Of a stretch of DNA of 64,000 nt, positions 33,633 to 42,405 are shown one piece after another. This DNA comes from Mesorhizobium sp. M2E.F.Ca.ET.219.01.1.1 (GTDB taxonomy: Bacteria > Pseudomonadota > Alphaproteobacteria > Rhizobiales > Rhizobiaceae). Position numbers and translations under genes: made by a program. The stretch spans positions 275,002-339,001 of the forward strand of contig NZ_SADT02000007.1 in assembly GCF_004016445.2 (NCBI RefSeq), read 5' to 3'. The stretch's first letter is position 1; each line of letters begins with the position of its first letter. Below the pieces are notes generated by a model, which worked only from the letters and a program-made list of their open reading frames with translations, searched no databases and was not told where the DNA came from.

Positions 33633-34961
33633 TCAGAGCCTCTTCTCGACCAGGACCTCGACGCGACGGTTGAGCGCGCGGCCTTCGCGCGTCGAATTGT
33701 CGGCTACCGGATCGGTTTCGGCACGGCCCTCGGAAGAGATGCTGTCCTGTGGCACGCCCGCCTGCACCAGAAGCTTGGCTATGGTTTCGGCGCGCGCTTC
33801 CGACAGGCGCTGGTTGCTGGCCAGCGGGTTCGACTTTTGCAGGCGCACATTGTCGGTATGGCCGACGACGGTGATTTTTCCGATCAGTTCCTTGTTGTCG
33901 AGGATAACCTTGGCGATCGACGCGATCAGCGGCTCGTAGCCCTCGGTCAGCGTCGGCCGCGACGACTGGAACAGCTCGGGATTGGAGGACTGGATGATGA
34001 GCTTCGCCAGCGAGACGCTCTCGGTGCCGCTGAGCGCGCCTTTGAGGTCGTCCGGTGCTTCAGCCTTGAACTCGGGCAGCAAAGCGAAATCGACCGGCTG
34101 CGGCGCTTCGGGTTCGGGCGCATCCTGCTTGGGCGCGGCGCGGGTGACGTCGCCGCGCGAGGCCGGCGGCAGCGTGCGCACCAGCGCGGAAAGCTCGACC
34201 GCCTGGCTGCTCAAGCCCATCGACAGGCCGACATAGGCAGCCGCGGCGACGACAATCGCGGCAAGCGCCATCACCCAGATCGGCACGATGAAGCGCTGCG
34301 GTTCATCGGAGGCGATCACGCCTTTCCAGTTCGGCGATAGCGGCGAATCCTCGGCGTCGGCGTTGCGCAGGAAGCGCGCCGCCGCGACGCGCACCGCATT
34401 GAGCGACCGGTCGCCGGCGCGGCCGGGCACCCGGTACTTGCCGCGGAAGCCGAGCGCCAGGCAGTAATATTGCAGCTCCAGCATCTCGCGGTCGCGATTG
34501 GGATGCCGCTCCAGCTCGTCGAGGCGGGTGAAGAACTGGGTGCCGGCATCGACGTCGCCGCGCAGCATGACCACAAGCGGCTGGCGCGGCCAGGCGCTGG
34601 CGCCGCCCCAGGGCGTGTTGAGCGCAAGGTCGTCGAGCAGCGCCGCCACCGCCCAGGCCGCCTGGTCGGCGCGCTCCAGCGAGGAGCCCGCGGCAACGGC
34701 GGCGTCGCGCGCCCGCACCAGCTCGTCGAGCAGGCGCGTGCGCATCACTTCCGGGTTCTCCGGTGCCAGCGCGCTTTCGAGCTCCGGCGCGAATTCGAGC
34801 AGCGGCGCGAAGATGTTGATGAGCGTGTTGGGATGGGCGCGCGCCCGCTTGACCGGCGCGCCCGGCGCCAGCGGCGCCATCGGTCGGGGCGCCGCACCGG
34901 TCAGCCGGATGCGTGTGCGCTCGCGATCCTCCGACAGTCCGAAGGGATCATCCCGGCTCAT
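33633..34961 (-). CDS. tssL: TssL / DotU with OmpA-like C-terminus, second copy
   Basis: The 442-residue protein has a DotU domain (~42-200; NTLINIFAPLLEFAPELES, DDLALNTPWGG, LGFRGKYRV), one membrane helix (~225-248) and a C-terminal OmpA/MotB domain (VGHTDNV, NQRLSEARAETI, NRRVEVLVEKRL). This architecture attaches the membrane complex to peptidoglycan directly. It starts 4 bp after tssK and is separated by 1 bp from tssM, as expected of a tssK-tssL-tssM cassette. Confidence 0.94.
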   Translation of the reverse strand: MSRDDPFGLSEDRERTRIRLTGAAPRPMAPLAPGAPVKRARAHPNTLINIFAPLLEFAPELESALAPENPEVMRTRLLDELVRARDAAVAAGSSLERADQAAWAVAALLDDLALNTPWGGASAWPRQPLVVMLRGDVDAGTQFFTRLDELERHPNRDREMLELQYYCLALGFRGKYRVPGRAGDRSLNAVRVAAARFLRNADAEDSPLSPNWKGVIASDEPQRFIVPIWVMALAAIVVAAAAYVGLSMGLSSQAVELSALVRTLPPASRGDVTRAAPKQDAPEPEAPQPVDFALLPEFKAEAPDDLKGALSGTESVSLAKLIIQSSNPELFQSSRPTLTEGYEPLIASIAKVILDNKELIGKITVVGHTDNVRLQKSNPLASNQRLSEARAETIAKLLVQAGVPQDSISSEGRAETDPVADNSTREGRALNRRVEVLVEKRL

Positions 34962-34965
34962 GGCC

Positions 34966-36300
34966 TCACCTGTTCACCGAATAGCAGTCGACCTGCGGCT
35001 CGCTCGGCAGCACGCCGGAAACACCGATGACGAAGCCCGGAGCGTCGAGCAGCGAGGCCCAATGCTCGCTCTTCTGGTCGAGCTCCAGGCACAGCCGGTC
35101 GCCGTCATAGGGGATCTCGCGCGGCTGCGAATGCAGCGGCTTCAGCGGAATGCCGGGCAGGCGCGATTTCCACAGGCCCTCGAACTGGTCCGCCGAGCCG
35201 ACCGTCGCCTGGTTGACGAAGATCTTGCGCAGCGCGTCTTCTGACAGCTCGGAGCCGACGCGGATGACGATGCGGCTGGCGACCAGAAGCTTCGGGTTGT
35301 CAATCCGTACCTTCCAGACATTGGTGGCGTGCCGCATGACTGGAAGCGCGCGCGATTTCGGCTCGATGTAGCGCAGGCTGAGGATCAGCGAGCGCAAGGC
35401 GTCGGCCAGCGCCATATAGGCGGGGCCTGGCGCCATATGATCGTAGGCCGGCAACTCGCCGAGCCGCCGCGAGCTGGAGCCGTAGGTGGCCATCTCGCCG
35501 GCGAGGCCGGCAAGCTCGAGATAGAGCTCGGCCGGATGGAAGACGTCCTGCGCGAGCATATGCGCAAGCCGTGGCCGCGCGGCGTTGGCGAGGTGAAGCA
35601 TCAGAAGATCCTCGACGCTGCGGCCGGCCCCGCCCATCACCATCTTGCCATGCGCTTCGGCGATCTGGTCGAGGCCGGTGACGACCTCCTGCAGCAATTG
35701 CCGGTACCAGTGCACGGCGCCGGTGATCAGCGTCGGCGGCAGGAACGTCTCGTCGAGCGAGACGCCGCCATCGGCGCGCACGCCCGTGATATCGGCGATC
35801 GGCAGTGCCGTGTAGCCACCGACCGATTTGCCGGGTGCCAGCAGTACCGCTTGCGGCCGGGCGATTTCGATCTCTTCCGGATCGGCGCCGCCCTGCACGG
35901 CGTCGCGCACCGGGACGATCTTGCCGTGGTAGCGCGCGCCGGTCGATTGGGCATGCGCAGGATCGAATCCGACGCCGCCGGGCGGCTCCAGCGGCAGCGC
36001 CACCAGCACCGGTCCGGCACCGGTGTCGGCCGTGACCGGCAGCGGTTTAGGCGCATCCATCAGCTCCGGGATGGAGAAGGGCGTGCCGTCCGGGAAGATG
36101 CCCCGGGCGGACACGATCGACACCTGGCCGGCGTCGAGCAGCGACTGGTCGAGCGTCAGCTGCTGGAAGCCGAACGTATGGAGCTGGCCGGCCTGCAAGG
36201 CGCCGCGCACCATCCCCTCGAAGAACCGGTCCTGCTGCTGAAAATGCTGGGTCCTCAAGAAGAGGCCCTCGGACCACAGCACCCTGTTTGCGTCGCTCAT
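34966..36300 (-). CDS. tssK: TssK baseplate-membrane adaptor
   Basis: ATG 36300 gives 444 residues, the usual family length; the frame further upstream is antisense-like. Family motifs are the N-terminal RVLWSEGLFLRTQHFQQQDRF, PDGTPFSIPE, the central PRLAHMLAQDVFHPAELYLELAGLAGEMAT and the C-terminal ALRSLILSLRYIEPKS. TssK trimers link the baseplate (TssFGE/VgrG) to TssL/TssM. It lies 35 bp downstream of tssJ. Confidence 0.94.
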   Translation of the reverse strand: MSDANRVLWSEGLFLRTQHFQQQDRFFEGMVRGALQAGQLHTFGFQQLTLDQSLLDAGQVSIVSARGIFPDGTPFSIPELMDAPKPLPVTADTGAGPVLVALPLEPPGGVGFDPAHAQSTGARYHGKIVPVRDAVQGGADPEEIEIARPQAVLLAPGKSVGGYTALPIADITGVRADGGVSLDETFLPPTLITGAVHWYRQLLQEVVTGLDQIAEAHGKMVMGGAGRSVEDLLMLHLANAARPRLAHMLAQDVFHPAELYLELAGLAGEMATYGSSSRRLGELPAYDHMAPGPAYMALADALRSLILSLRYIEPKSRALPVMRHATNVWKVRIDNPKLLVASRIVIRVGSELSEDALRKIFVNQATVGSADQFEGLWKSRLPGIPLKPLHSQPREIPYDGDRLCLELDQKSEHWASLLDAPGFVIGVSGVLPSEPQVDCYSVNR

Positions 36301-36335
36301 TCTGCCACTCTCTGCACTGCCGTGTTGACGCTTCG

Positions 36336-36788
36336 CTAGGCGGAGATGCCGCCCTTGCCGAGGCTGACATTGATGGTGAATTTCGACCCTGGCGAAACCG
36401 ACTTGGTCGTGCGCCAGTTGCGTCCGCCGGGTTCCCGGATCAGCGCGACGAAGCCCAGCGCCGTCGCGTTCGGCTCGACCGTGATGGTCTTGGCTGCCGT
36501 CTTGCCCGGCGCCACCGAGATCGCGTCCGAGCCGATCAGGTCGGCGCCCAGCGCCGAGCCGGCATCGCCCTGCAGCGCGAAGTAATCGGCCGAGTTGAAC
36601 TTGCCGGTGCTGGCAAGCCGCATCACCAACACCGTCACCGGCCGGTCGCCGCCACCTGGTCCCGGATTCATGCCGGCGCCGCCGGTCACGTTGACCGAGA
36701 TCACCGATGGTTTCGGCGGGCCGCTCTGGCAAGCCGCGAGCAGCCCCGTGGCGCCGAGGGCAACGATGAATTCGCGTCTGTCGATCAT
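36336..36788 (-). CDS. tssJ: TssJ outer-membrane lipoprotein
   Basis: The 150-residue protein starts after GAGGAG and has a signal sequence with DRREFI followed by the lipobox LAAC, so it could use the Tat route. The mature part has the transthyretin-like beta pattern of TssJ (PVTVLVMRLASTGKFNSADYFAL, VEPNATALGFVALIRE, GSKFTINVSLGKGGISA). TssJ anchors TssM to the outer membrane. Agrobacterium imp loci lack a clear TssJ as I recall, so its presence here makes the membrane complex complete. Confidence 0.85.
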   Translation of the reverse strand: MIDRREFIVALGATGLLAACQSGPPKPSVISVNVTGGAGMNPGPGGGDRPVTVLVMRLASTGKFNSADYFALQGDAGSALGADLIGSDAISVAPGKTAAKTITVEPNATALGFVALIREPGGRNWRTTKSVSPGSKFTINVSLGKGGISA

Positions 36789-36791
36789 GCT

Positions 36792-38240
36792 TCACTCCTC
36801 TTCATATGCATCCCTGAAGTCTGCGCCGATCTCGCCCAGGAAACTCGATTCCGCGCTCTGGGCGATGTCGCGATGGCGTTTCTGATAGAGTTCCCACAGC
36901 TTGGCGTTGCGCCCGCCGGCGAGCAGATTGCCGATCGCGGAATTGGACTTGAGCTCTTCCTCGATGGCGGCCGGATCGAAACGGTCGATCATGCGCCGAA
37001 GTGCTGCCTGCACGCCGCGCCAGGCGCGCACGTGATGCTGCGCGAGATCCTTGACAGCATCGCTGATCGCCGCCTCGCCGGAGAGAAAGCCGGGACTGCG
37101 TTCGGCGATGATGGTGACGATGACGTCCTCGACCGTCGGCAGGAATTTCAGCGGGTTGACTTCCGAAGACCCGACCACCGTCTGTGCGACGCGCGCGCTG
37201 CCCTTCTCTTCGGCGCGCTTGCGCAGGAGCTGCATCAGGCCGTCGAGCATCAGGCGGTACTCACGGCCGAATTTCTCCATCTCGGCGATCGCGTCGCGCC
37301 CGGGAAAATCGGCCTCCTCGACGCCCATGCCGCGCAGGAATGCCGCGCGCAGGGCCATGTCGCTCGGCGCGGGCTGCGTCGGATGCGATGGCCTCGGCGC
37401 GGGAGCAGGGCGAGATTGCGGGGGAGCGGACGCCTGCGCTGGTATCTCCCAGGGACGGGCCGCCTTCGGCTTCTCGGCCGGCCGCTCGTGGCGACCGGCC
37501 GCATCGGAGCTGGTGCTGGACGCAGGCGTCGCGGCTGGTCCGAAGCTGAAATCGTCGAAGCCGGGGGCTTTGGGCGCGGGCTCGGGCATGTCGTTGCGCG
37601 CTGGCATGTCGCTAAAGCCGAACGGGTCCGCTCGGCCGGTGGCGAGCTCGTCGTTCGAGCTCGGCGTCGCCACCGGATCGAGGCTGAACGGGTCGTCGAA
37701 AGCTGGCGAGCTGCGCTGGTTGGAAGCGCGATCGTAGGCTCCGGGCACAGGTTGCTCGAATGGATCGGGCAGTCCTGCCGGGCGCGGCCGCTGCGGCTCC
37801 TCCTCGGCCTTGGCCGAGAAGAAATCGTCGCCGCCGATACTGGCTGGCGTCCGCGATTGTGGCGACGACCATGCCGGCGCGGCGTTGGCGATCGGTGCCT
37901 GACCGATCGAGGTGTGGCCGGCGCCCGGCTGGATCTCGACATGGAGCACATAGTCGCCCATGCGCAGCCGCATCCCGCTTTGCAGGCGGGTCGACCTGCC
38001 GGTTCCGAGCGGGCTGTCTGAGTCGTCGATGAACAATCCGCTGCTCGACGTATCGGTGACATAATAGCCGTCGCGCCCGCCGCTGATCTTGCAATGGGCG
38101 CGCGAGACGAACATGTCCGGATCGTCGATCCGCCAGCCGGCATCGGCGCTGCGGCCGATCACCAACTCGCCCTCGTCCAGCCGGGTCTGCCTGACCACCT
38201 GCGAGCGCGGGCCTTGTTCCAGGGTCAGCAGCAGGCTCAT
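36792..38240 (-). CDS. tagH: FHA-domain T6SS protein (TagH/ImpI), second copy
   Basis: The 482-residue protein begins with an FHA domain (LVIGRSADAGW, VSRAHCKI, DTSSSGLFID, ~25-105), followed by a long Pro/Ser/Asp-rich disordered linker and a C-terminal TagH domain (NPLKFLPTVEDVIVTII, QHHVRAWRGVQAALRRMIDRF, ELYQKRHRDIAQS). It overlaps tssG (ATGA) and ends 3 bp before tssJ. It is the core-operon FHA protein and may be phosphorylated by the kinase at 12106-14595, although that gene is closer to the first FHA copy. Confidence 0.9.
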   Translation of the reverse strand: MSLLLTLEQGPRSQVVRQTRLDEGELVIGRSADAGWRIDDPDMFVSRAHCKISGGRDGYYVTDTSSSGLFIDDSDSPLGTGRSTRLQSGMRLRMGDYVLHVEIQPGAGHTSIGQAPIANAAPAWSSPQSRTPASIGGDDFFSAKAEEEPQRPRPAGLPDPFEQPVPGAYDRASNQRSSPAFDDPFSLDPVATPSSNDELATGRADPFGFSDMPARNDMPEPAPKAPGFDDFSFGPAATPASSTSSDAAGRHERPAEKPKAARPWEIPAQASAPPQSRPAPAPRPSHPTQPAPSDMALRAAFLRGMGVEEADFPGRDAIAEMEKFGREYRLMLDGLMQLLRKRAEEKGSARVAQTVVGSSEVNPLKFLPTVEDVIVTIIAERSPGFLSGEAAISDAVKDLAQHHVRAWRGVQAALRRMIDRFDPAAIEEELKSNSAIGNLLAGGRNAKLWELYQKRHRDIAQSAESSFLGEIGADFRDAYEEE

Positions 38241-39304
38241 GCGGCTGCCTCCGCCATGTCGGGCCGCCAGCCGACGATGGTGCGCAATCTCAGATCGTCG
38301 GCGTCCCCCTTTTCGGCGGGGCGTGAAAACCAGGAGGTCCGACCGAGCTGGATGGTTCCCATTTTAGGCGGTGGCACCGCCTCCCGCGCCAGCACGATCC
38401 TGAGATCGACGTCGAGCGCCTCGCCGATCATGTCGCGCACCGCCTGCTTGAACAGCGCAAGGCGCCGTTCTCCGGGCAGGAACGACTTGAAGTCGTCAAG
38501 GCTGAGCGGACCGACGCGCAACTCGATCCGGCTCTGCCGGCTGAAGACGCGCGGGCCGATTGTCGCGCCGCTGCCGAGCGAGGCATAGGCCTTGCCGATA
38601 CGGCTCTGCAGCGCCACCGGTATGGCGATCCAGGCGGCGACGAATTCCTTGATCTCAACCGGTACCTTGAAGGCGGTGGCGAGGAACAGCGTCAGCCGCT
38701 CGGCGCCGTCGACCTGGTTGGCCAGCGATCCGGCCTGGCGCAGCCGCACCGTGTCGAGCTCGGGATCCTGCGTTCCGGGCAGGCCGATGCCGGCCATGGC
38801 TTCCAGCATGGCGCGCACGCGCCCGCCGACCGAACGTTCGACCTGCACCGCCGGATGCGCGTCTGCCCAGGCGCGATAGTAAAGTGCGATCATGCGGTGC
38901 TGCAGGATGTTGACGAAGTCGACGAAGGTCGTGTCGCTGGTCTGCTCGGCGTCGGCGCCGGTGAACCAGCGCTGCGACAGCCGGTCGAGCACCCAGCGCG
39001 TCAGATGCAGCGGCATTGGCCCTTCCGGCCCGAGCAGGCCGAGATTGGCGACGGTCACCCGCGCCGGAGCCTTGTCGCCCGCATCCTGGAATTTGACCAC
39101 GTCCCTGGCCGAGAAGCTCAGGCGCACATGCTGGCCGAGCCTTGCCGGCTCCCGCTCCGCGGTTCCGGAATGGCCGAACAGCCCCCGCCGCTGCTCCAGG
39201 CGGCGCAGCAGCTCGAAGAAATCATACCCGTCCGACAGCGGCTCCGCTTCCGTTGGGGCCGGTTGCGCTAGATCAGGTAGCGATTGCCGGGCGTCATCGG
39301 CCAT
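38237..39304 (-). CDS. tssG: TssG baseplate protein
   Basis: The 355-residue protein shows the ImpH/VasB pattern: YDFFELLRRLEQRRG, RLGQHVRLSFSARDVV, NLGLLGPEGPMPLHLT, FVDFVNILQHRMIALYYRAW and a C-terminal LGRTSWFSRP. TssG bridges the two TssF subunits in the baseplate wedge. It overlaps the end of tssF by 37 bp and the FHA gene by 4 bp, so expression is coupled. Confidence 0.92.
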   Translation of the reverse strand: MADDARQSLPDLAQPAPTEAEPLSDGYDFFELLRRLEQRRGLFGHSGTAEREPARLGQHVRLSFSARDVVKFQDAGDKAPARVTVANLGLLGPEGPMPLHLTRWVLDRLSQRWFTGADAEQTSDTTFVDFVNILQHRMIALYYRAWADAHPAVQVERSVGGRVRAMLEAMAGIGLPGTQDPELDTVRLRQAGSLANQVDGAERLTLFLATAFKVPVEIKEFVAAWIAIPVALQSRIGKAYASLGSGATIGPRVFSRQSRIELRVGPLSLDDFKSFLPGERRLALFKQAVRDMIGEALDVDLRIVLAREAVPPPKMGTIQLGRTSWFSRPAEKGDADDLRLRTIVGWRPDMAEAAA

Positions 39305-41142
39305 GGCACATCCTCCTGCTTCTGCAGCAACCGCGTGCGGGTCCGCACGAAACCGTTTATGCCCGCATGGCGGGCGAACAGCCGCGCCAGCAGGGCCGAA
39401 AGCAGCAGTGTGCTCTGGCCCGCCAGCACCGACTGGTCGACATGCAGCGTCACCTCAGTGCCGCGGCCGAAACACATCGGCCCGTCGATCTGCAGCCGCT
39501 CAATCACCGGGCGCGAGTCGATGCGGGTGATCGAATGCACGTTGCGGGCAAGGCCAGGATCGCCGCGGTCGGCATAAAGGTCGAGCAGCGCGTGCAGCGG
39601 ATCGACGCCGCGGCCTTCCTTGGCGAGGCTGAGGAAGTTGAGCGAGAGCTGCGCCACCAGCCGCCAGGCGAGATTGTCGGCGCGGGATTCGCCTTCGGCG
39701 CCTGCCGGCAGCGCTGCCGGGATCGCCGGCTGCGGTGGTCGCAGCGCGCCGAGCAGCCGCACTGCTTCCACCGGATCGGCGGTCTCCAGCGTCAGCGTCG
39801 GCGTGTCGTCGAGGATCGGCAGGTCGCGGTTGGTGCAGAGCGCCATCACGTCGAGCCGCTTCAGCGGCCGGTTCGCCGGGCTTCCCGCCGGGCGCGAGAC
39901 CGCGAGAAAAACGTCGTCGCCGGTATAGGAGGTGCGGGTCAGGCCTTCGCGCCGTTCGTCCTCCGTCGCCCGGCGCGGCCGCCGCTCGGTCGAATAGACC
40001 CAGCCGCTGCCGCGGTTCTGCCCCAGGCTGAACAGTTCGGGAATGACCGCTTCGCTGCCTTCGGCGTCGGCGTCTTCCACTCGGGTGACCCGGAAGATCT
40101 CGAAGTCGCGCGCCCTGGTACGGTCGGCGTGCAGCACCTGACGCGTCCGGCGCGGATCGATCTCGACGACGTTGCATTCGCGTTCGAAGAGATTGATGAT
40201 CGGCGTCGCGAACAGCTCGAAATCGGCCGCCGTCACATCGGCGAGCTCCGGTACCGGCCGCCGGAACAGGAAGATGATCTCCATTGCCCCGTCGCACTTG
40301 CGGATCACCGGCAGCAGGCCGGCGACCCGCACATAGTGGAAGCGCTCGGGGATCATGAAATACTCGCGCAGCAGCCGGTATCCCTCGAAGGTCGGGCGGG
40401 TGCGCGGCATCAGCGCTTCATCGTCGTGGATGCCGATCATTTCGGGCTCGGGCAGGGCGGTGAGCGGATTGGTCTTGCCTTCCGCCCGCGCGCCGACGGC
40501 CGAGCAGGCGCCGAAGATCGCGTCGAAGATGAGCGGCGCCTTGGCGCGTCCGGCGAAATAGAGGTCGAGGCGCTCGAGCGACAATTCGCTGAGCTTGCCT
40601 TTTCCGGTTCGGGCGAGGGCGATGCGGAACGCCGCCTCGCCGCGCGCGCCGCCGACCGGCGTGATGCCGGCGGCGGCCAGCGCGCTGCGATCCTGGAAAT
40701 AGCCGACCGAATTGATCGCGATCGGCCACAGCGTGACCTCTTGCGCGGTGGTGAAGGTCGAGCGCGTCGAGAGTCCCGGATGCAGGCCCGAGACCAGCCG
40801 CGTGCCGCGCGCGACGGCGTGGCCGGCGATCATCGACTGCACCTGCTGGCCAGGCTTCAGCACGGCCATTGCCGTCGCCGGCGCCGGCGTCACCAGGTCC
40901 GGATAGAGCACGTCGAGCACGGCGCGCGAGAAGCGCGAGCGCTCCGCGTCGACCTTCAGCCGCGTGCGCGCCGCCAGAAAGGCCACGCCGTCGAGCAGCC
41001 TTTCCACATAGGGGTCGGGGCAGGGGACCGTATCGAGGGAAAGATTGCGGGCGACCGCCGGATGCATGTCGGCGAATTCCGCGGCCAGCGCCCGGATGTG
41101 GGTCAGTTCTTCTTCGTAATACTCTACGAAGACCCGATCCAT
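39268..41142 (-). CDS. tssF: TssF baseplate protein
   Basis: The 624-residue protein matches ImpG/VasA: MDRVFVEYYEEELTHIRALAAEFADMHPAVA at the N-terminus (shown here in family form), PDPYVERLLDGVAFLAARTRLK, ITPVGGARGEAAFRI, FEGYRLLREYFMIPERFHYVRVAGL and a C-terminal GRGTEVTLHVDQ. It begins 1 bp after tssE. TssF is the main wedge subunit around VgrG. Length is normal for the family. Confidence 0.92.
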   Translation of the reverse strand: MDRVFVEYYEEELTHIRALAAEFADMHPAVARNLSLDTVPCPDPYVERLLDGVAFLAARTRLKVDAERSRFSRAVLDVLYPDLVTPAPATAMAVLKPGQQVQSMIAGHAVARGTRLVSGLHPGLSTRSTFTTAQEVTLWPIAINSVGYFQDRSALAAAGITPVGGARGEAAFRIALARTGKGKLSELSLERLDLYFAGRAKAPLIFDAIFGACSAVGARAEGKTNPLTALPEPEMIGIHDDEALMPRTRPTFEGYRLLREYFMIPERFHYVRVAGLLPVIRKCDGAMEIIFLFRRPVPELADVTAADFELFATPIINLFERECNVVEIDPRRTRQVLHADRTRARDFEIFRVTRVEDADAEGSEAVIPELFSLGQNRGSGWVYSTERRPRRATEDERREGLTRTSYTGDDVFLAVSRPAGSPANRPLKRLDVMALCTNRDLPILDDTPTLTLETADPVEAVRLLGALRPPQPAIPAALPAGAEGESRADNLAWRLVAQLSLNFLSLAKEGRGVDPLHALLDLYADRGDPGLARNVHSITRIDSRPVIERLQIDGPMCFGRGTEVTLHVDQSVLAGQSTLLLSALLARLFARHAGINGFVRTRTRLLQKQEDVPWPMTPGNRYLI

Positions 41143-41143
41143 C

Positions 41144-41896
41144 TCAGGTCTCCCGGAATTCGGTTCGCGCCAGGCCGTTGTCGAGATTGATCGTGGTGCG
41201 CAGCCGCATGCGTTCCGGCGTCGGCGTCATGATCAGCACCGCGTCGATCTCGATCTTGAGGCCGACGCTCTTGTCGCCGAGCGTGACGTTCACTGTCGTC
41301 GCGCTTTCCTTGAGACGCGGCTCGAAGGTGGCGAGCACCGCGCGTATCTCGCGCGCCAGCGTATCGCGGTCGAAATCCCGCGACGAGCGGCCGGAGAAGG
41401 AGGGCACGCCGTAATTGACGACGCTGCGGCGTACTTCCGGAAAATCGGCGAGCGGCGGCAGTTCGTCCAAGGATTGTTCGTGCTCTGCATCGGAAAGCAT
41501 CGGCACGGACTCGAAGCGCTCGGTGTTGAACAGCGCCTCGATGTCGCGGCGCACGGCTTCGCGCAGCACGCGCGCCGACACCACCACGCCGCGGCTTTCG
41601 ATTTCGGCGCGATGCTCGGTCTGGAAGACCAGCCTGTGCAATCGCCGTTTCTGCTCGGCCGTAAGCTCGGGATCGGCATCGATGCCCCGGGCGCTGCCGG
41701 CAAGAAGAGCCTCGACGCGCTCGGCGCCGAGTTCTTCATCCAGCAGGCGACGCAGCCCATCGATCTCCGACGTCAGCCCGGGCAAATCGTTGACAAGGCG
41801 GTCCCAGAGGGAGGGCTGGACCGCCTCGCGCTTTGCCCGGGAGCTGCCGGCGAGCTGCGCCTTCGCGCCGGGCCGCTTGACCTCACTTGCCGACAT
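41144..41896 (-). CDS. tssE: TssE, gp25-like baseplate protein with an insertion
   Basis: At 250 residues this is longer than the usual ~140-180. The gp25 core is split: the N-terminal SLWDRLVNDLPG box is followed by ~80 extra helical residues before the conserved REAVRRDIEALFNTERF. The rest (VRRSVVNYGVPSFSG, LAREIRAVLATFEPRLKES) is standard. TssE initiates sheath polymerisation. It overlaps the end of hcp by 14 bp. Confidence 0.88.
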   Translation of the reverse strand: MSASEVKRPGAKAQLAGSSRAKREAVQPSLWDRLVNDLPGLTSEIDGLRRLLDEELGAERVEALLAGSARGIDADPELTAEQKRRLHRLVFQTEHRAEIESRGVVVSARVLREAVRRDIEALFNTERFESVPMLSDAEHEQSLDELPPLADFPEVRRSVVNYGVPSFSGRSSRDFDRDTLAREIRAVLATFEPRLKESATTVNVTLGDKSVGLKIEIDAVLIMTPTPERMRLRTTINLDNGLARTEFRET

Positions 41897-42359
41897 AGAC
41901 GTCCATTTCGATCTCGTCGTCCTTGTTGTAGACGAACTTGATCTTCTTGTAGGCGAAGCTGACCTCTTCCTCGATCAGGTCTGGCTCGTCGGGCGCCTGC
42001 CGCATGTCGTATTCCATGATCGAGGCGTCGGTCAGCGTCACCACCAGATAGTCGCTGGTTTCGCCATCGATCGTGCGGCGCGCCGAAAACACCACCTCGT
42101 CGAGCGCCTTGTTCTCGAACAGTGCCTTCTTCAGATAGGGCGACGACTTGTCGTAGTGCTTGACGAATTTGATCATGCCCATCGATACGCGGCCGCGCCG
42201 CGACAGCGAGTTCGGGTCGTAGGGCGCGATCATCTTGTAATCGACGCCGTGGATCTCGATCTCGTCTTCATGGCCGTCGCGTTTGCTCGGGCCCTTGATG
42301 TCCGGGACTTTCAGGAAGCCGTCGATTTTCGTCGAGGGCGCATCGGTTCTGTCTGGCAT
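41883..42359 (-). CDS. hcp: Hcp tube protein (TssD)
   Basis: The 158-residue protein has the Hcp pattern: FLKVPDIKGPSKRDGHEDEIEIHG at the N-terminus, RGRVSMGMIKFVKHYDKSSPYLKKALFENK (family form) and the C-terminal EEVSFAYKKIKFVYN. GGAG precedes the ATG by 8 nt. Hcp hexamers stack to form the expelled inner tube. In this genome it lies inside the structural operon, between tssC and tssE, rather than next to vgrG as in Agrobacterium. Confidence 0.93.
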   Translation of the reverse strand: MPDRTDAPSTKIDGFLKVPDIKGPSKRDGHEDEIEIHGVDYKMIAPYDPNSLSRRGRVSMGMIKFVKHYDKSSPYLKKALFENKALDEVVFSARRTIDGETSDYLVVTLTDASIMEYDMRQAPDEPDLIEEEVSFAYKKIKFVYNKDDEIEMDVYVGK

Positions 42360-42405
42360 TGTCTTTCTCCACCGCTACGAAACAAGATGACTTTGCTTAA
42401 CGATT

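Noticed and set aside
39142..41190. 682-aa plus-strand frame over tssG/tssF
   Set aside because: Long only because of GC-rich codon structure; no start signal or motif.
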